From CAYUVA01 sp964448115 [NCBI: uncultured bacterium] (GTDB lineage: Bacteria > CAYUVA01), in NCBI GenBank assembly GCA_964448115.1, contig CAYUVA010000008.1, positions 1-55,946 of the forward strand: DNA of 55,946 bases, read 5' to 3'. How positions within the stretch are numbered: the stretch's first letter is position 1; each line of letters starts with the position of its first letter. Under the pieces are notes generated by a model. That model was not told where the DNA came from. It saw only the letters and a list, made by a program, of their open reading frames with translations, and ran no database searches. The position numbers and the translations under genes are program-made. Positions 26,168 through 35,303 of this stretch are shown piece by piece.

Positions 26168-27418
26168 ATGATGCGAGGCTTAGTCAACCTTTCAGCTCTG
26201 ATTGCCACAAGTTTAGCTGTGATCTTCTTTTTACCGAAGTTTAGAGAATCTTCACTCTTTGCCCCAACCGATGAGCGGATTTATCTTAGATTCTCGGATA
26301 TCTTGCATCATGCCATCATCAAGACTTCAGAGGGCGAGGAACTCAAGATAAGCCAACCAGGCTCTGTTTTGGGACAGATAATATATTTTAAGTTTGAGGG
26401 CAAAACTCAAGAAGCGATCAATGCAGAGCCTCCAACGACCATTATGTTCAAGGGATTGCCAATACCTCCAGGTGCCGTGATGAAATTCGGCGTGCTGGTG
26501 AAAGACCTCCAGTTTGCAGAAACAAATGATGAGGTCATATTCAGGGTTAAGGTGGATCAGAGGATCGAATATGAGCAGAAGATTAAATGGGGGGACAGGC
26601 TTGCCTCACAGAACTCCGACTATGCCTCGATATCTTTACTCCCTTTTTGGAATAAGCGATCTGATATCATGTTTCAGACCGAGGTCGTTGATGCCAATAT
26701 GACCGGCTCGTGCCAGGCTGCTTGGATAGCACCTAGACTGGCAATAATTGATGATAGCTCCAAGCCTGGTCAAGCACTCAAGTGCAAAGAGAGTGAACTA
26801 GTAATCCTGCTGGATGGAGCCTCGTGGAAAATGTTCTTACCAATGATAAAGATAGGTCGCGTTCCTTGCATGGCAAAGTTTTATTCTTATGGCTACGATT
26901 TTACATATACGAGTGAATCAGTAGCCCAATATATACAAGAATCAAAAAGAGCTATCGGCTTGATTAACCTGGGATTGGAAAAAGAGATTCCACTCAAAGG
27001 CGGATATCATGTAGAGCTGGTTCCAACGAGCAATAAAAATCAATTACTCCTTGAGGTAATCCCCCAGGATCTCACAGGGCAGCTCGAGCAGCTAATTGCT
27101 GATAGTAATGAAATAGGGGAGATCTTGAGATCATGTCAGATGCCAGGTATGTTAGCAGGTGTCGTATCAGAAGACCTGAGCACCTATCGTATCGCAGATT
27201 ACCTTCTTACTCGCTACCCCAATGAGCAAACGATAATCAGATTCAAGGGATTGAAGCCTGTAATGACTGAATATCAACGGGCAGTTCAAGAACAGGCGGC
27301 GAGCATCCCCGGGGCATACGGTTACGCTCAACTGCTAGGCGAGGCAATAGGCAACCTTTATTTATTATCCATGATTGATCCAGAGCAAAATAGATTATTT
27401 TTAGGAAATATTCTTTAG
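26168..27418 (+). CDS. Exported protein with a short alkaline-phosphatase-superfamily-like segment
   Basis: The protein is about 416 aa; ATG codons at 26168 and 26171 are both possible and neither has a clear ribosome-binding site. An N-terminal hydrophobic segment (LSALIATSLAVIFFLPKF) suggests a signal or anchor. The middle third looks beta-rich. LVILLDGASWKMFLPMIKIG with RVPCMAKFYSYG (about 215-246) resembles the opening metal-site segment of type I phosphodiesterases (usual form LDGATWD...GRLPNLARL...G). The rest of that catalytic domain, including the later metal-binding Asp/His motifs, is absent. It may be a decayed or internally shortened enzyme, or the match may be chance. Confidence 0.6.
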   Translation: MMRGLVNLSALIATSLAVIFFLPKFRESSLFAPTDERIYLRFSDILHHAIIKTSEGEELKISQPGSVLGQIIYFKFEGKTQEAINAEPPTTIMFKGLPIPPGAVMKFGVLVKDLQFAETNDEVIFRVKVDQRIEYEQKIKWGDRLASQNSDYASISLLPFWNKRSDIMFQTEVVDANMTGSCQAAWIAPRLAIIDDSSKPGQALKCKESELVILLDGASWKMFLPMIKIGRVPCMAKFYSYGYDFTYTSESVAQYIQESKRAIGLINLGLEKEIPLKGGYHVELVPTSNKNQLLLEVIPQDLTGQLEQLIADSNEIGEILRSCQMPGMLAGVVSEDLSTYRIADYLLTRYPNEQTIIRFKGLKPVMTEYQRAVQEQAASIPGAYGYAQLLGEAIGNLYLLSMIDPEQNRLFLGNIL

Positions 27419-27488
27419 TCTATTCCCCTATTATCCCTTATCATTTTCTTGTTTATGTTGTCATAAATTCGGAATTGTTTGACCGATC

Positions 27489-30400
27489 TCAATCCTCACT
27501 ATTCAGGTATGGATAGAGAAGACTTTCGGTGCCTGACTCCCCGCGGGCGATAAGCTCGATGAGATATTGACCTACAGCAGCGCCAACGCCTACATCAGCG
27601 CTGAAGACATACAATCCATCGCCTGCCACATCCCCAGGGTAGGTGCCATCATCATAGAGGAACACTCCCAATGGCTGACCGCCCAGCGCCATCTCCATCT
27701 CGCTGATCTGGTCCGTGGTGAAGGCGACCAGCATTAAAAATCCGCCGTTTGAGCTGCTTAGCCTGGTATTCATGTAACCACCGAGCATGATTACCGGTGG
27801 TGGCGCCTCGGTCGGCGTTGCGGTCAATGTCGCTGTCGGGGTTGGCTCTACGCTAGGCGTTAAGGTCGGTGTATAGGTCGGAAGAATGGTCGCCGTGGGA
27901 GTCGAGGTGGGTACGGTCGGTGTGGCAGTAAATGTGCTGGTGGGAATCAGCGTGGCGGTTGATGTTGCTGTGGTAGTAGGAGTTGGTGTCGCTTCAGGGG
28001 TATTAGTTATGGTTGGGGTGCTGGTCGGTGTTGAGCTTGGCTCGGCAGTTGGCGTGATAGTCGGTGTGCTGCTCGGCGCACTGGTCGGCGTTTGAGTGGA
28101 GGTCGGCGTATCGCTCGGTATTGGGGTTGCGGTCAGGGTTTGGGTCGGTGTGCTGCTCGGCGCACTGGTCGGCGTTTGAGTGAAGGTCGGCGTAGCGCTG
28201 GGAGGCACTAGAGTAGGTGTATTAGTAGCTGTCACGGTTGCGGTCGGACTGGCTGTCGAAGTTGTGGTCGGTGTTAGAGTCGCAGTCGCGCTCGGCACTG
28301 CGGTTGGGGTTGTTGTCGGGGTCATACTAGGCAAGTCTGTCGCTGTGGCGGTCGGTGTAGCCGTGTTCATAATTGTTGGTGTTGCGGTCGGAAGCGGCTG
28401 CTCAAAGGTTATAACCAGATTATAGTCCCCAGCGCAGCCATTGTAGCCATCCACTACAAGGTAATAATCCCCTGCCGAGAGCGTATTGCTCCTGAGATGC
28501 TCATCACCCCACAGGATACAAGAGTTCTCGTGGCATTCCTGGAGGAGGAAGATGTCTATATCGCATAGAAAATCGTACTCCAGGATTGATTCAATAATAA
28601 AATCGTTAGCTTGGCTAAAGGAATAGACTATCTCCGGCGCATCCATCTTTAACGGATGGCATGATGTGTATTTCTCTGCATTATTGCTGCCATTGTTCGT
28701 ATTGCCCTTGTAGGTGCCATCGCCTGTAATAGGAGTCGCTTCAGTGCAGACTAGGTAGCCGGTCGGCGTCGGCTGTCGCAGGACATCGAGGTCAAGCTCA
28801 TAGATAGGTCCCTGTGCATCATCGACTACAGCCCACAAGCTATCTTCATCCACTGCCAGTCCACTTATGCCGACATCGAACGGGAAGCCATCATAAGCAG
28901 CCAGGATCTCTCCCGAGGTAGTGAAGTGATAAAGATTTCCGCTCTCCCAGCCGCCGAACCAGAGGGTCTGATCATAAGGATCGTAAGCCATGCCGAACTC
29001 CCAGCCGCCAGAGGGGGACTTGAAGCTATCTACCAGGTTGCCATGAATATCGAACCTGCCGATGAAAGAGTAGTCGGTGAAAAGCTCGGCATCGAGGATA
29101 TTCTGCCAGAAGTGGCTTCCATCATAGGCGAGATCAGCCGGGAGCCCATACGCATAGAATCCATGATGGAACAGATCATACAGATCCATGGACCTGCCAG
29201 TAATGTTGCCATCTGTGTCGATCTCATAATTTGAGTATGTCTGATCAGCCGAGTACCAGACGGTCATCTCCTTGATGTCGTTCACGCAGGCAACACCATA
29301 TATCTGCGCATAATCAGCCGGATACGAGTAAAGCATAATGCCATCTTCGGTAATCACATCTATAGCGTTCAGGCTTTCATCCGCTACCCAGAGCCACGAA
29401 CCATCATGTCCTATACCAGCTCCAGACCATAGCTCGGGACCAGGATGCTTGAAACATTTGCTCACATAACTTGGTACATCTCTCAAGATCGCCTTAATTC
29501 GATAGGTTCCCACATCGCCCTCGAATCCATCCACCACTATGAAGTAGGTCTGTGCCAGGGCAGGGAAGTCGATAATGAAATCATCATCGGTATCCTCGTT
29601 GGTGGCATAAGCCAGGCATCGCTGTTCGCTGCACGAATCGAGCAGGAACATATCGAGATTGGCAGACAGCATGGTCAATTGAAGATCCAGGATCGAGCAA
29701 TCGGGTATCGTTATAGTGTGAATGATCTCCTTGCCCCAATAGTCTCTATAGGTGCAACTGTACTCCTCAACTCGATTATAGCCTGTATTCGTATCCCCAT
29801 AGTAGGCGACACCTGGGGTGAGCTGCACCACCGGTGAGCAGGTCATTGCCGGAGTGGCAGTGTTGGTCGGGGTTGGAGTAGCAGTCGGCGTGGCAGTGGC
29901 AACCTCGGTGGCAGTCGGGGTGGCGGTCGGGGTGGTGCCGGCTTTGAGGATATCGATGTCAATGCGCAGGATCTCGTTATCCGGCGATTCTATAGACACA
30001 TAAAGGTCGTTCTGAGATGTATCTATGCCCAAACCATTTATGCCGGCATTAAACGGGTAGTCGGTGTAGTAGCCCAGTACCGAGCCGCTAGTAGTGGTAT
30101 GATACAAGGCTCCGCTGCCGCCGCCGAACCACAGCGTGTTGTCCGAGGTATCGTAGCACAACCCCCACTCCAAGGTGCCCGATGGTGTGTTGAAGCTAGA
30201 TATCACATTGCCGGCAAAGTCCATCTGAACGATCTTGTACTCCTCTGGGAATACATTGACCACCGTCTGCCAGAGATAGGTTCCATCGAAGCCCATATCA
30301 AATACAAGCCAGAACTTGAACTGGCTCCAGAAGTCTATGTATGAGCCGGTGGGGCTTCCATCTGTATTTATCTCGAAGTCCATATCATCCGATGAGAACC

Positions 30401-32660
30401 AAAGCGTATCCGCCTTGGAGTCATTCACAAAAGCCAAGCCATAGGGCGAAACCTGCCAGTTCCACTTGTCCTTTGCTGGAAAGGAATCGTTCACGCTGAA
30501 GTCGCTTCCCAGCTTGTAGATCATCTTACCGTTCTCGTCAGCCATCCATAGGTAGCCATCGCCATAAGCCAATCCGCCCAGCGAATTGCGCTGCAGTTCA
30601 GTAAAACGGCTATGATCGGCTATATAAGCAGGCACCGAATATGTCGAGGCGGTGATTGTATAAGCTCCGGCAGCGCCATCATACCCATCGACGACCAAAT
30701 AGTATGTGCCCGGCTCAGCGAGGTAGGTCAGGAACTCTTCATCCTCCCAGTCGCTCCAGCGAATGCAGTCATGCTCGCTGCAACTGCCCAGCAGAAAAAG
30801 CCCCAGATCATCCCCCAACCCAGTAAGCGAAGCCTCCAGGATGCTCTGGCTGCCGATGGTAAAGGAGTGAATAACCTCAGGTCCGCTATAGTTCCACGAG
30901 ATGCAGCCGTAGAACGTAATATTGCTGTCAGCGCCGATAGTGGTGCCTGAATAGGGCACACCATCGCTAAGCGGTACCGGCGTGCTGCAATCGATAGCCG
31001 GGGTTGAAGTCGGCGTCGCCGTGGGGGTGCTCGATGGAGTAGGGGTTACCGTCGGCGTATCGGTGGGATAGATCACGCTGCGCAGATAGGTCAGGTTCAG
31101 CTCCAGGATATCATTGGTGCTGTTGTTGCAGGCTACAATTAGCTTGTTGTTCCCATAATCGATGGCAAGCCCTGCCGGACGGCACGCTTGGAGTGCCTCA
31201 TCCTTAATATGGCTGATTACATGCCCGAAGCAATTAGTGTGGTATATGTAATTCCCCAAGCCACCGTACCATATCGTGTCATCGCTAGTATCATAAGCCA
31301 GTGCTCGTTCATCAGAGTGCCGGGCAGACTCGAATGACCTGAGCACATTGCCATCATTATCTATCTTGGCGATGATATCGGGGTTGATGAATACCTGCCA
31401 GAAATAATCGCCATCCCACCCCATATCTGCGCCCCAAACCCAGGTGTTAAGCGCGGAAAAATCGATCTCCTCTCCTGTGTGGACTCCATCAGTGCCGATC
31501 TCGAAGTCCTTGTCAGCGCTCAGGCTCGAATACCAGAGATTGCCAGCTTTGGTACCTGGAACAAAGGTCAACCCCCAGGAACTGGTGTAGCTAAGCGGAT
31601 AGGTGGCAAGAATATTACCAGAGTGATCCACCTTGAGCAGACTATTGCCATTATAATCGACCAACCAGATATATGTGCCATCATAAGCGCATCCGGCGAT
31701 CGAATAGCCATCCAAGCTATCCAGGCTAACCTTGCTATCCACGAAGATACCGGTTGGCGTGGCGGTTGGCGTCGATGTCGGGGTGCGTGTCGGGGGAATG
31801 CCGGCAGCGAAGTTGGCGTTGAGAGTATATGAAGATGTGATGCCTGATGCACCATCGACCACAATATAATAAGTACCGCTGCTGACCGGAAACGACGAGA
31901 TAAGCTCATCGCCAGTGCCACTGGAGTCGCTGAAATCAAGGCAATCATACTCGCTGCAACCTCCGAGCAGCAGCAATGCTAGATCCGCACTCAAACCGGT
32001 CAGATTTACCGTCAAACCGCCATCTTCAGGGACATCGAAACTGTGCACCCGCTCCGGACCCGATAGTAGTCTCTCCAGGCAGTTGTATCTGAAGGCATTG
32101 CTGCTGCCACCACTTGTATCCCCCAAGTAAGGAGTATTGTTGGCAATGGGTATCGAGGAAGAGCAATCGAGAGCCTGGGTTGGAGTTGCAGTCGGAGTCG
32201 GGGTGTATGCAGTAAACGAAGCCCAGAGCGTATAATTGCCCGAAGCGCCCATCCAGCCATCGACAACTATATAATACATCCCCGGAGAGACGATCTCGAT
32301 GATCTCCTCTTGTTCCCAGTATTCACCGCTGGAGGCTATGCAGTCATCTTGATCGCAGGCGGACAGAAGCAGCAGGGTGAAATCCTCCTCCATCTCGGTG
32401 CAGATTATATGCAATGTGCCGTGAGCGGGAACATTGAAGGTATGCACCATATCCGGACCATTGAGTGAATTGGGATAGCAGCTATAGAGAGCAGCGTTTG
32501 CCGGTCCGCTCATATAACCACTATATTCAACACCATTCGTCAAAGGTATTGAGGAGCTGCAATCGAGTGGATACCACTTCTCGGCGATCGCCATACTTGA
32601 GGAAAAACAGGTAATAATAAAGATAAGAGGTATGATTCTATGGAACTCAGGTATTCGCAT
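27489..32660 (-). CDS. Giant secreted protein of PPC-like and beta-propeller-like modules with Thr/Pro linkers
   Basis: The 1723-aa protein begins with a signal peptide (IIPLIFIITCFSSSMAIAEK). Five PPC-like domains recur, each with a (D/T)CS opening, Cys pairs and a YY(I/L)VVDG-(Y/W/F) core such as YYIVVDGWMGASGNYTLWAS. Three propeller-like regions with repeats such as GTYIWLVDYNG, GYLWMADENGK and GSWLWVADES lie between them. The visible order is PPC-PPC-propeller-PPC-propeller-PPC-propeller-PPC. Short linkers of the TPTATPTSTP kind separate modules, and a linker of about 180 residues precedes a 90-residue C-terminal domain. AAAAGGAG lies before ATG 32660. A surface-display or adhesion role is likely; no catalytic motif is visible. 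Confidence 0.85.
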   Translation of the reverse strand: MRIPEFHRIIPLIFIITCFSSSMAIAEKWYPLDCSSSIPLTNGVEYSGYMSGPANAALYSCYPNSLNGPDMVHTFNVPAHGTLHIICTEMEEDFTLLLLSACDQDDCIASSGEYWEQEEIIEIVSPGMYYIVVDGWMGASGNYTLWASFTAYTPTPTATPTQALDCSSSIPIANNTPYLGDTSGGSSNAFRYNCLERLLSGPERVHSFDVPEDGGLTVNLTGLSADLALLLLGGCSEYDCLDFSDSSGTGDELISSFPVSSGTYYIVVDGASGITSSYTLNANFAAGIPPTRTPTSTPTATPTGIFVDSKVSLDSLDGYSIAGCAYDGTYIWLVDYNGNSLLKVDHSGNILATYPLSYTSSWGLTFVPGTKAGNLWYSSLSADKDFEIGTDGVHTGEEIDFSALNTWVWGADMGWDGDYFWQVFINPDIIAKIDNDGNVLRSFESARHSDERALAYDTSDDTIWYGGLGNYIYHTNCFGHVISHIKDEALQACRPAGLAIDYGNNKLIVACNNSTNDILELNLTYLRSVIYPTDTPTVTPTPSSTPTATPTSTPAIDCSTPVPLSDGVPYSGTTIGADSNITFYGCISWNYSGPEVIHSFTIGSQSILEASLTGLGDDLGLFLLGSCSEHDCIRWSDWEDEEFLTYLAEPGTYYLVVDGYDGAAGAYTITASTYSVPAYIADHSRFTELQRNSLGGLAYGDGYLWMADENGKMIYKLGSDFSVNDSFPAKDKWNWQVSPYGLAFVNDSKADTLWFSSDDMDFEINTDGSPTGSYIDFWSQFKFWLVFDMGFDGTYLWQTVVNVFPEEYKIVQMDFAGNVISSFNTPSGTLEWGLCYDTSDNTLWFGGGSGALYHTTTSGSVLGYYTDYPFNAGINGLGIDTSQNDLYVSIESPDNEILRIDIDILKAGTTPTATPTATEVATATPTATPTPTNTATPAMTCSPVVQLTPGVAYYGDTNTGYNRVEEYSCTYRDYWGKEIIHTITIPDCSILDLQLTMLSANLDMFLLDSCSEQRCLAYATNEDTDDDFIIDFPALAQTYFIVVDGFEGDVGTYRIKAILRDVPSYVSKCFKHPGPELWSGAGIGHDGSWLWVADESLNAIDVITEDGIMLYSYPADYAQIYGVACVNDIKEMTVWYSADQTYSNYEIDTDGNITGRSMDLYDLFHHGFYAYGLPADLAYDGSHFWQNILDAELFTDYSFIGRFDIHGNLVDSFKSPSGGWEFGMAYDPYDQTLWFGGWESGNLYHFTTSGEILAAYDGFPFDVGISGLAVDEDSLWAVVDDAQGPIYELDLDVLRQPTPTGYLVCTEATPITGDGTYKGNTNNGSNNAEKYTSCHPLKMDAPEIVYSFSQANDFIIESILEYDFLCDIDIFLLQECHENSCILWGDEHLRSNTLSAGDYYLVVDGYNGCAGDYNLVITFEQPLPTATPTIMNTATPTATATDLPSMTPTTTPTAVPSATATLTPTTTSTASPTATVTATNTPTLVPPSATPTFTQTPTSAPSSTPTQTLTATPIPSDTPTSTQTPTSAPSSTPTITPTAEPSSTPTSTPTITNTPEATPTPTTTATSTATLIPTSTFTATPTVPTSTPTATILPTYTPTLTPSVEPTPTATLTATPTEAPPPVIMLGGYMNTRLSSSNGGFLMLVAFTTDQISEMEMALGGQPLGVFLYDDGTYPGDVAGDGLYVFSADVGVGAAVGQYLIELIARGESGTESLLYPYLNSED
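28061..28194. repeat. 50-bp direct repeats in the Thr/Pro linker
   Basis: The 50 bases at 28061-28110 recur at 28145-28194 with one mismatch, offset by 84 bases (28 codons, in frame). They encode the PTSAPSSTPT-type linker and show recent duplication inside it. Confidence 0.85.
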
Positions 32661-32723
32661 AGATTTCTCCTTTTAGTGAAAGGCATTATTGCCATAATAT
32701 CCCCGAACCGTTGACGGTCATAT

Positions 32724-32752
32724 ATGTTATCTTTTATGGATGAAAATGTCAA
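32724..32752 (-). promoter_or_regulatory. Promoter of the giant secreted protein gene
   Basis: On the minus strand, TTGACA (32747-32752) and TAACAT (32724-32729) are 17 bases apart. Transcription would start near 32717. A short inverted repeat ACCGTTGACGGT (32707-32718) overlaps the start and could be an operator. Confidence 0.6.
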
Positions 32753-32772
32753 TGAAAAAAAGAATTTAAAAT

Positions 32773-34164
32773 TTATTTTACAATAGATTTTAGCCTTTGA
32801 TAAACACGCCAGGACTTTGTTTTTCGCAGGCGATCCAGCCTTCTTTTGATCTCCCTGAGATTCTTTAGCTCTTCCTTTTTCTCAGCAAGAGATCGCTCCA
32901 GACTTTTAACATACTCCTCTTTCCTTTTTACCGCCTCATGTAGTGTCTCCAGCTTGTCCGCACATTCGATATCTCCCTCATCCGATGCCTCCTTATCCAT
33001 TTTGGCAGCGAGATCCTTTAACTTTGCCCTAAGCTGTTTGTTGTCCAGCACCACCACAACACTGCACTGGTCGCAGTAATCGGGCAATCGGCGCTGAATC
33101 ATATCCTCCCTTATCCTGTTAAAATAGTCGCCGAACCAGACCTCCTCGAGCGTTTTGTCATGGAGATATACTCCTTTATTGAATGTGGAGCAACAGCCGG
33201 CAAGCCCATCACCCTTGATGCCCATCAGATACCAGGGCTGGAAGCAGGGCGCATTAAGTAGTGAAATTTCCCTATCTTCAGACTCGCGATCAACAACCGT
33301 AGAGAAGCACCCCTTATCAACCAGGTCAGCGCGACCCTTAAAGTTGAGCACATTGGTCTCCATGCCCAGCTCATCGGCTCTTTTGGCTGCCTTGTCTATG
33401 GAGCGGTTCAGCAGTTCCGTATCCTCTGGCTTCAGCGAGAGATCGTCCTGTTTTAGATAGCCGGGATAGATAGGCTCGAAGAAAACCAGATCGATCCCCA
33501 GCTTAGCGCCAAGCTCGATCATCTTAACGAGTCCTTGCTCACTCTCCCCCTGGGAGAGGGCTGGTGTGAGAGTCTTTGAATATTCTCTATTAGCCTGCAC
33601 AGGATAAAGAAGCCGACGATGAAGTATAGTATTTAGCCCGATCTTGGGGAGTTTGCCAGCCCCATGCTTCTCCCTGATTGCCACCAGGTTGCTGATATTC
33701 TGCATAATCTTGTTGAATGAGCCTTTGCCCTGACGAAGCCTGTCATGGAGCTTGGCATCCCAGGTATCCACGCTGAACTGCACCTGGTCCCAGCCGATAT
33801 GGACCAGCAGCTTAGCAATATCATCGGTGAGCAGCACTCCATTAGTGGTGAGCTGTCCCCACATCCCCCCGCGTTTGATCTCCTCGAAGATGCGCGCGGA
33901 GATGCTTTTTCTGACCAGAGGTTCTCCTCCCCCGGAGATGATCCACTCCTTGACTCCGATGTGGGCTGCATGGCGGACGATCTCGATCAGCTTCTGGTCG
34001 CTCAGCTCCTTGCCATAAGAGTTTGTATCAGCGTTTATCTGCCAGCAGAAGATGCACTTCAGGTTGCAGCGGTTGGTGGGGTGTAGCTCGATGCGCACCG
34101 GCGCCTGCGCTTCGCCCTTATGCCAGCGATACAAGCGCACGATTTTCTCATCAGCCTCGCGCAC
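32773..34164 (-). CDS. Radical SAM protein with SPASM-like cysteines and a C-terminal coiled coil
   Basis: The 463-aa protein has the radical-SAM cluster motif CNLKCIFC (Cys33, Cys37, Cys40), preceded by ELHPTNR, and the SAM-binding GGGEPL segment. Extra cysteines after about residue 270 (GCFSTV, APCFQPW, AGCCSTFN, PDYCDQC) resemble a SPASM/twitch auxiliary-cluster region. Residues about 390-455 form a charged coiled coil. The insertion KTLTPALSQGES (about 197-208) is encoded by a dispersed repeat. The start overlaps the aminotransferase gene by 14 bases. The reaction is unknown; the operon suggests sulfur-related modification of a peptide or cofactor. Confidence 0.85.
   Translation of the reverse strand: MREADEKIVRLYRWHKGEAQAPVRIELHPTNRCNLKCIFCWQINADTNSYGKELSDQKLIEIVRHAAHIGVKEWIISGGGEPLVRKSISARIFEEIKRGGMWGQLTTNGVLLTDDIAKLLVHIGWDQVQFSVDTWDAKLHDRLRQGKGSFNKIMQNISNLVAIREKHGAGKLPKIGLNTILHRRLLYPVQANREYSKTLTPALSQGESEQGLVKMIELGAKLGIDLVFFEPIYPGYLKQDDLSLKPEDTELLNRSIDKAAKRADELGMETNVLNFKGRADLVDKGCFSTVVDRESEDREISLLNAPCFQPWYLMGIKGDGLAGCCSTFNKGVYLHDKTLEEVWFGDYFNRIREDMIQRRLPDYCDQCSVVVVLDNKQLRAKLKDLAAKMDKEASDEGDIECADKLETLHEAVKRKEEYVKSLERSLAEKKEELKNLREIKRRLDRLRKTKSWRVYQRLKSIVK
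33538..33574. repeat. 'CTCTCCC-GGGAGAGG' type dispersed repeat inside a coding region
   Basis: CTCTCCCCCTGGGAGAGG followed by GCTGGTGTGAG matches the widely seen intergenic repeat that translates as LTPALSQGE. It is inserted in frame in the radical SAM gene, with the imperfect palindrome intact. Confidence 0.75.
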
Positions 34165-35302
34165 CGCTTGTCATCTCCTCGATGGCTTTGATAAAGCTGT
34201 GGCAATCCTTATCGGTGTTAAAGTAACCGGGACTGACCCGTACCGCTCCCTGCTCGCCGGTTCCCAATACCCTATGTGCCAAGGGAGCACAATGTAAGCC
34301 GCCCCGGACGGCAATATCATAATGCGAGTCGAGAATGGTGCAGACCTCGATGGGATTCAATCCCTCTATAATAAAGGAGAGACAACCGATGATATGATCG
34401 ATACCCTCTCTGGCAAGCACTGTTATGCCTTTAATACCATCGATCCCATCGAAGATCATCCTGATGAGCCTTTTGTCGTGCTCGGTGATAATATCGATTC
34501 CTTGGGATTCGATGAATTCGATACCTGCCTTCAAGCCGGCGATACCGACTATATTCTGGGTGCCGCTCTCCAGGCAGGTGGGTAGCATATCCGGCTGCAA
34601 GGGTGATGATGAGTCCCCGCCGCTGCCACCCTCACGCCAGTTGCGCAGGCGAATGTCTGAATTGTGTATAAGAACTCCGGTTCCAGGAAGTCCGAAAAGC
34701 GACTTGTGCCCGGATGCAGCTAGGAAATCACAACCTAGCTCGTTGACATCGATCCTGAGTATCCCCGCAGCCTGACAGGCATCGATAAGCACAACGACAC
34801 CATGCTCTTTTGCAATGCGACAAATCTCCTTTACCGGCTGTATCACTCCAGTGATATTGCTCAGGTGGGTTACCGCTATGAGCCTGGTGTTCGGCTTGAT
34901 AGCAGCCCTGAAATCATCCGGGTCAAGCAGCCCGGCACTATCTATGCTCATCCAATCGACCGTGATGCCTAAATCCTGCGTTAGACGGTTCAGCGGCCTT
35001 ATCACCGAGTTGTGCTCGATCACCGTCGAGATGACATGATCCCCTGGCTTAAGCAACCCTTTGATCACCATGTTCAGAGCATCGGTGCCGTTTAATGCGT
35101 ATATAACCTGCTCAGCCCTCTTAGCACCGAAGAACCTAGCGAGTTTGCGACGGCACTCATCGAGGATGCGGGTCGCCTGGATGGCGCTCTTATAGTTCGA
35201 CCGCCCCGGATTAGCGCCTATCTCGGTCATGAAATGGTTGGCTGCCTTATAAACCGAATCCGGTTTGGGAAAGCTGGTCGAAGAGTTATCGAGGTAGATC
35301 AT
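34151..35302 (-). CDS. Class V aminotransferase, cysteine-desulfurase-like
   Basis: The 383-aa PLP enzyme begins MIYLDNSSTSFPKP, as in the NifS/CsdA-like subgroup close to the am_tr_V_EF2568 family. The PLP-binding Lys is in ASGHKSLFG (about residue 204), with VVLIDACQAAG and SGTQNIVGIAGLKAG also typical. RGGLHCAPLAH (about 335-345) matches the position of the SufS/CsdA catalytic Cys loop. It would remove sulfur or selenium from cysteine or selenocysteine, forming alanine and an enzyme-bound persulfide. It starts one base after the E1-like gene's stop and overlaps the radical SAM gene. Confidence 0.88.
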   Translation of the reverse strand: MIYLDNSSTSFPKPDSVYKAANHFMTEIGANPGRSNYKSAIQATRILDECRRKLARFFGAKRAEQVIYALNGTDALNMVIKGLLKPGDHVISTVIEHNSVIRPLNRLTQDLGITVDWMSIDSAGLLDPDDFRAAIKPNTRLIAVTHLSNITGVIQPVKEICRIAKEHGVVVLIDACQAAGILRIDVNELGCDFLAASGHKSLFGLPGTGVLIHNSDIRLRNWREGGSGGDSSSPLQPDMLPTCLESGTQNIVGIAGLKAGIEFIESQGIDIITEHDKRLIRMIFDGIDGIKGITVLAREGIDHIIGCLSFIIEGLNPIEVCTILDSHYDIAVRGGLHCAPLAHRVLGTGEQGAVRVSPGYFNTDKDCHSFIKAIEEMTSGARG

Positions 35303-35303
35303 C

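Noticed and set aside
27886-28425. Plus-strand open frames coding for Val/Gly/Ala repeats
   Set aside because: They are the antisense of the Thr/Pro linker of the large secreted protein.
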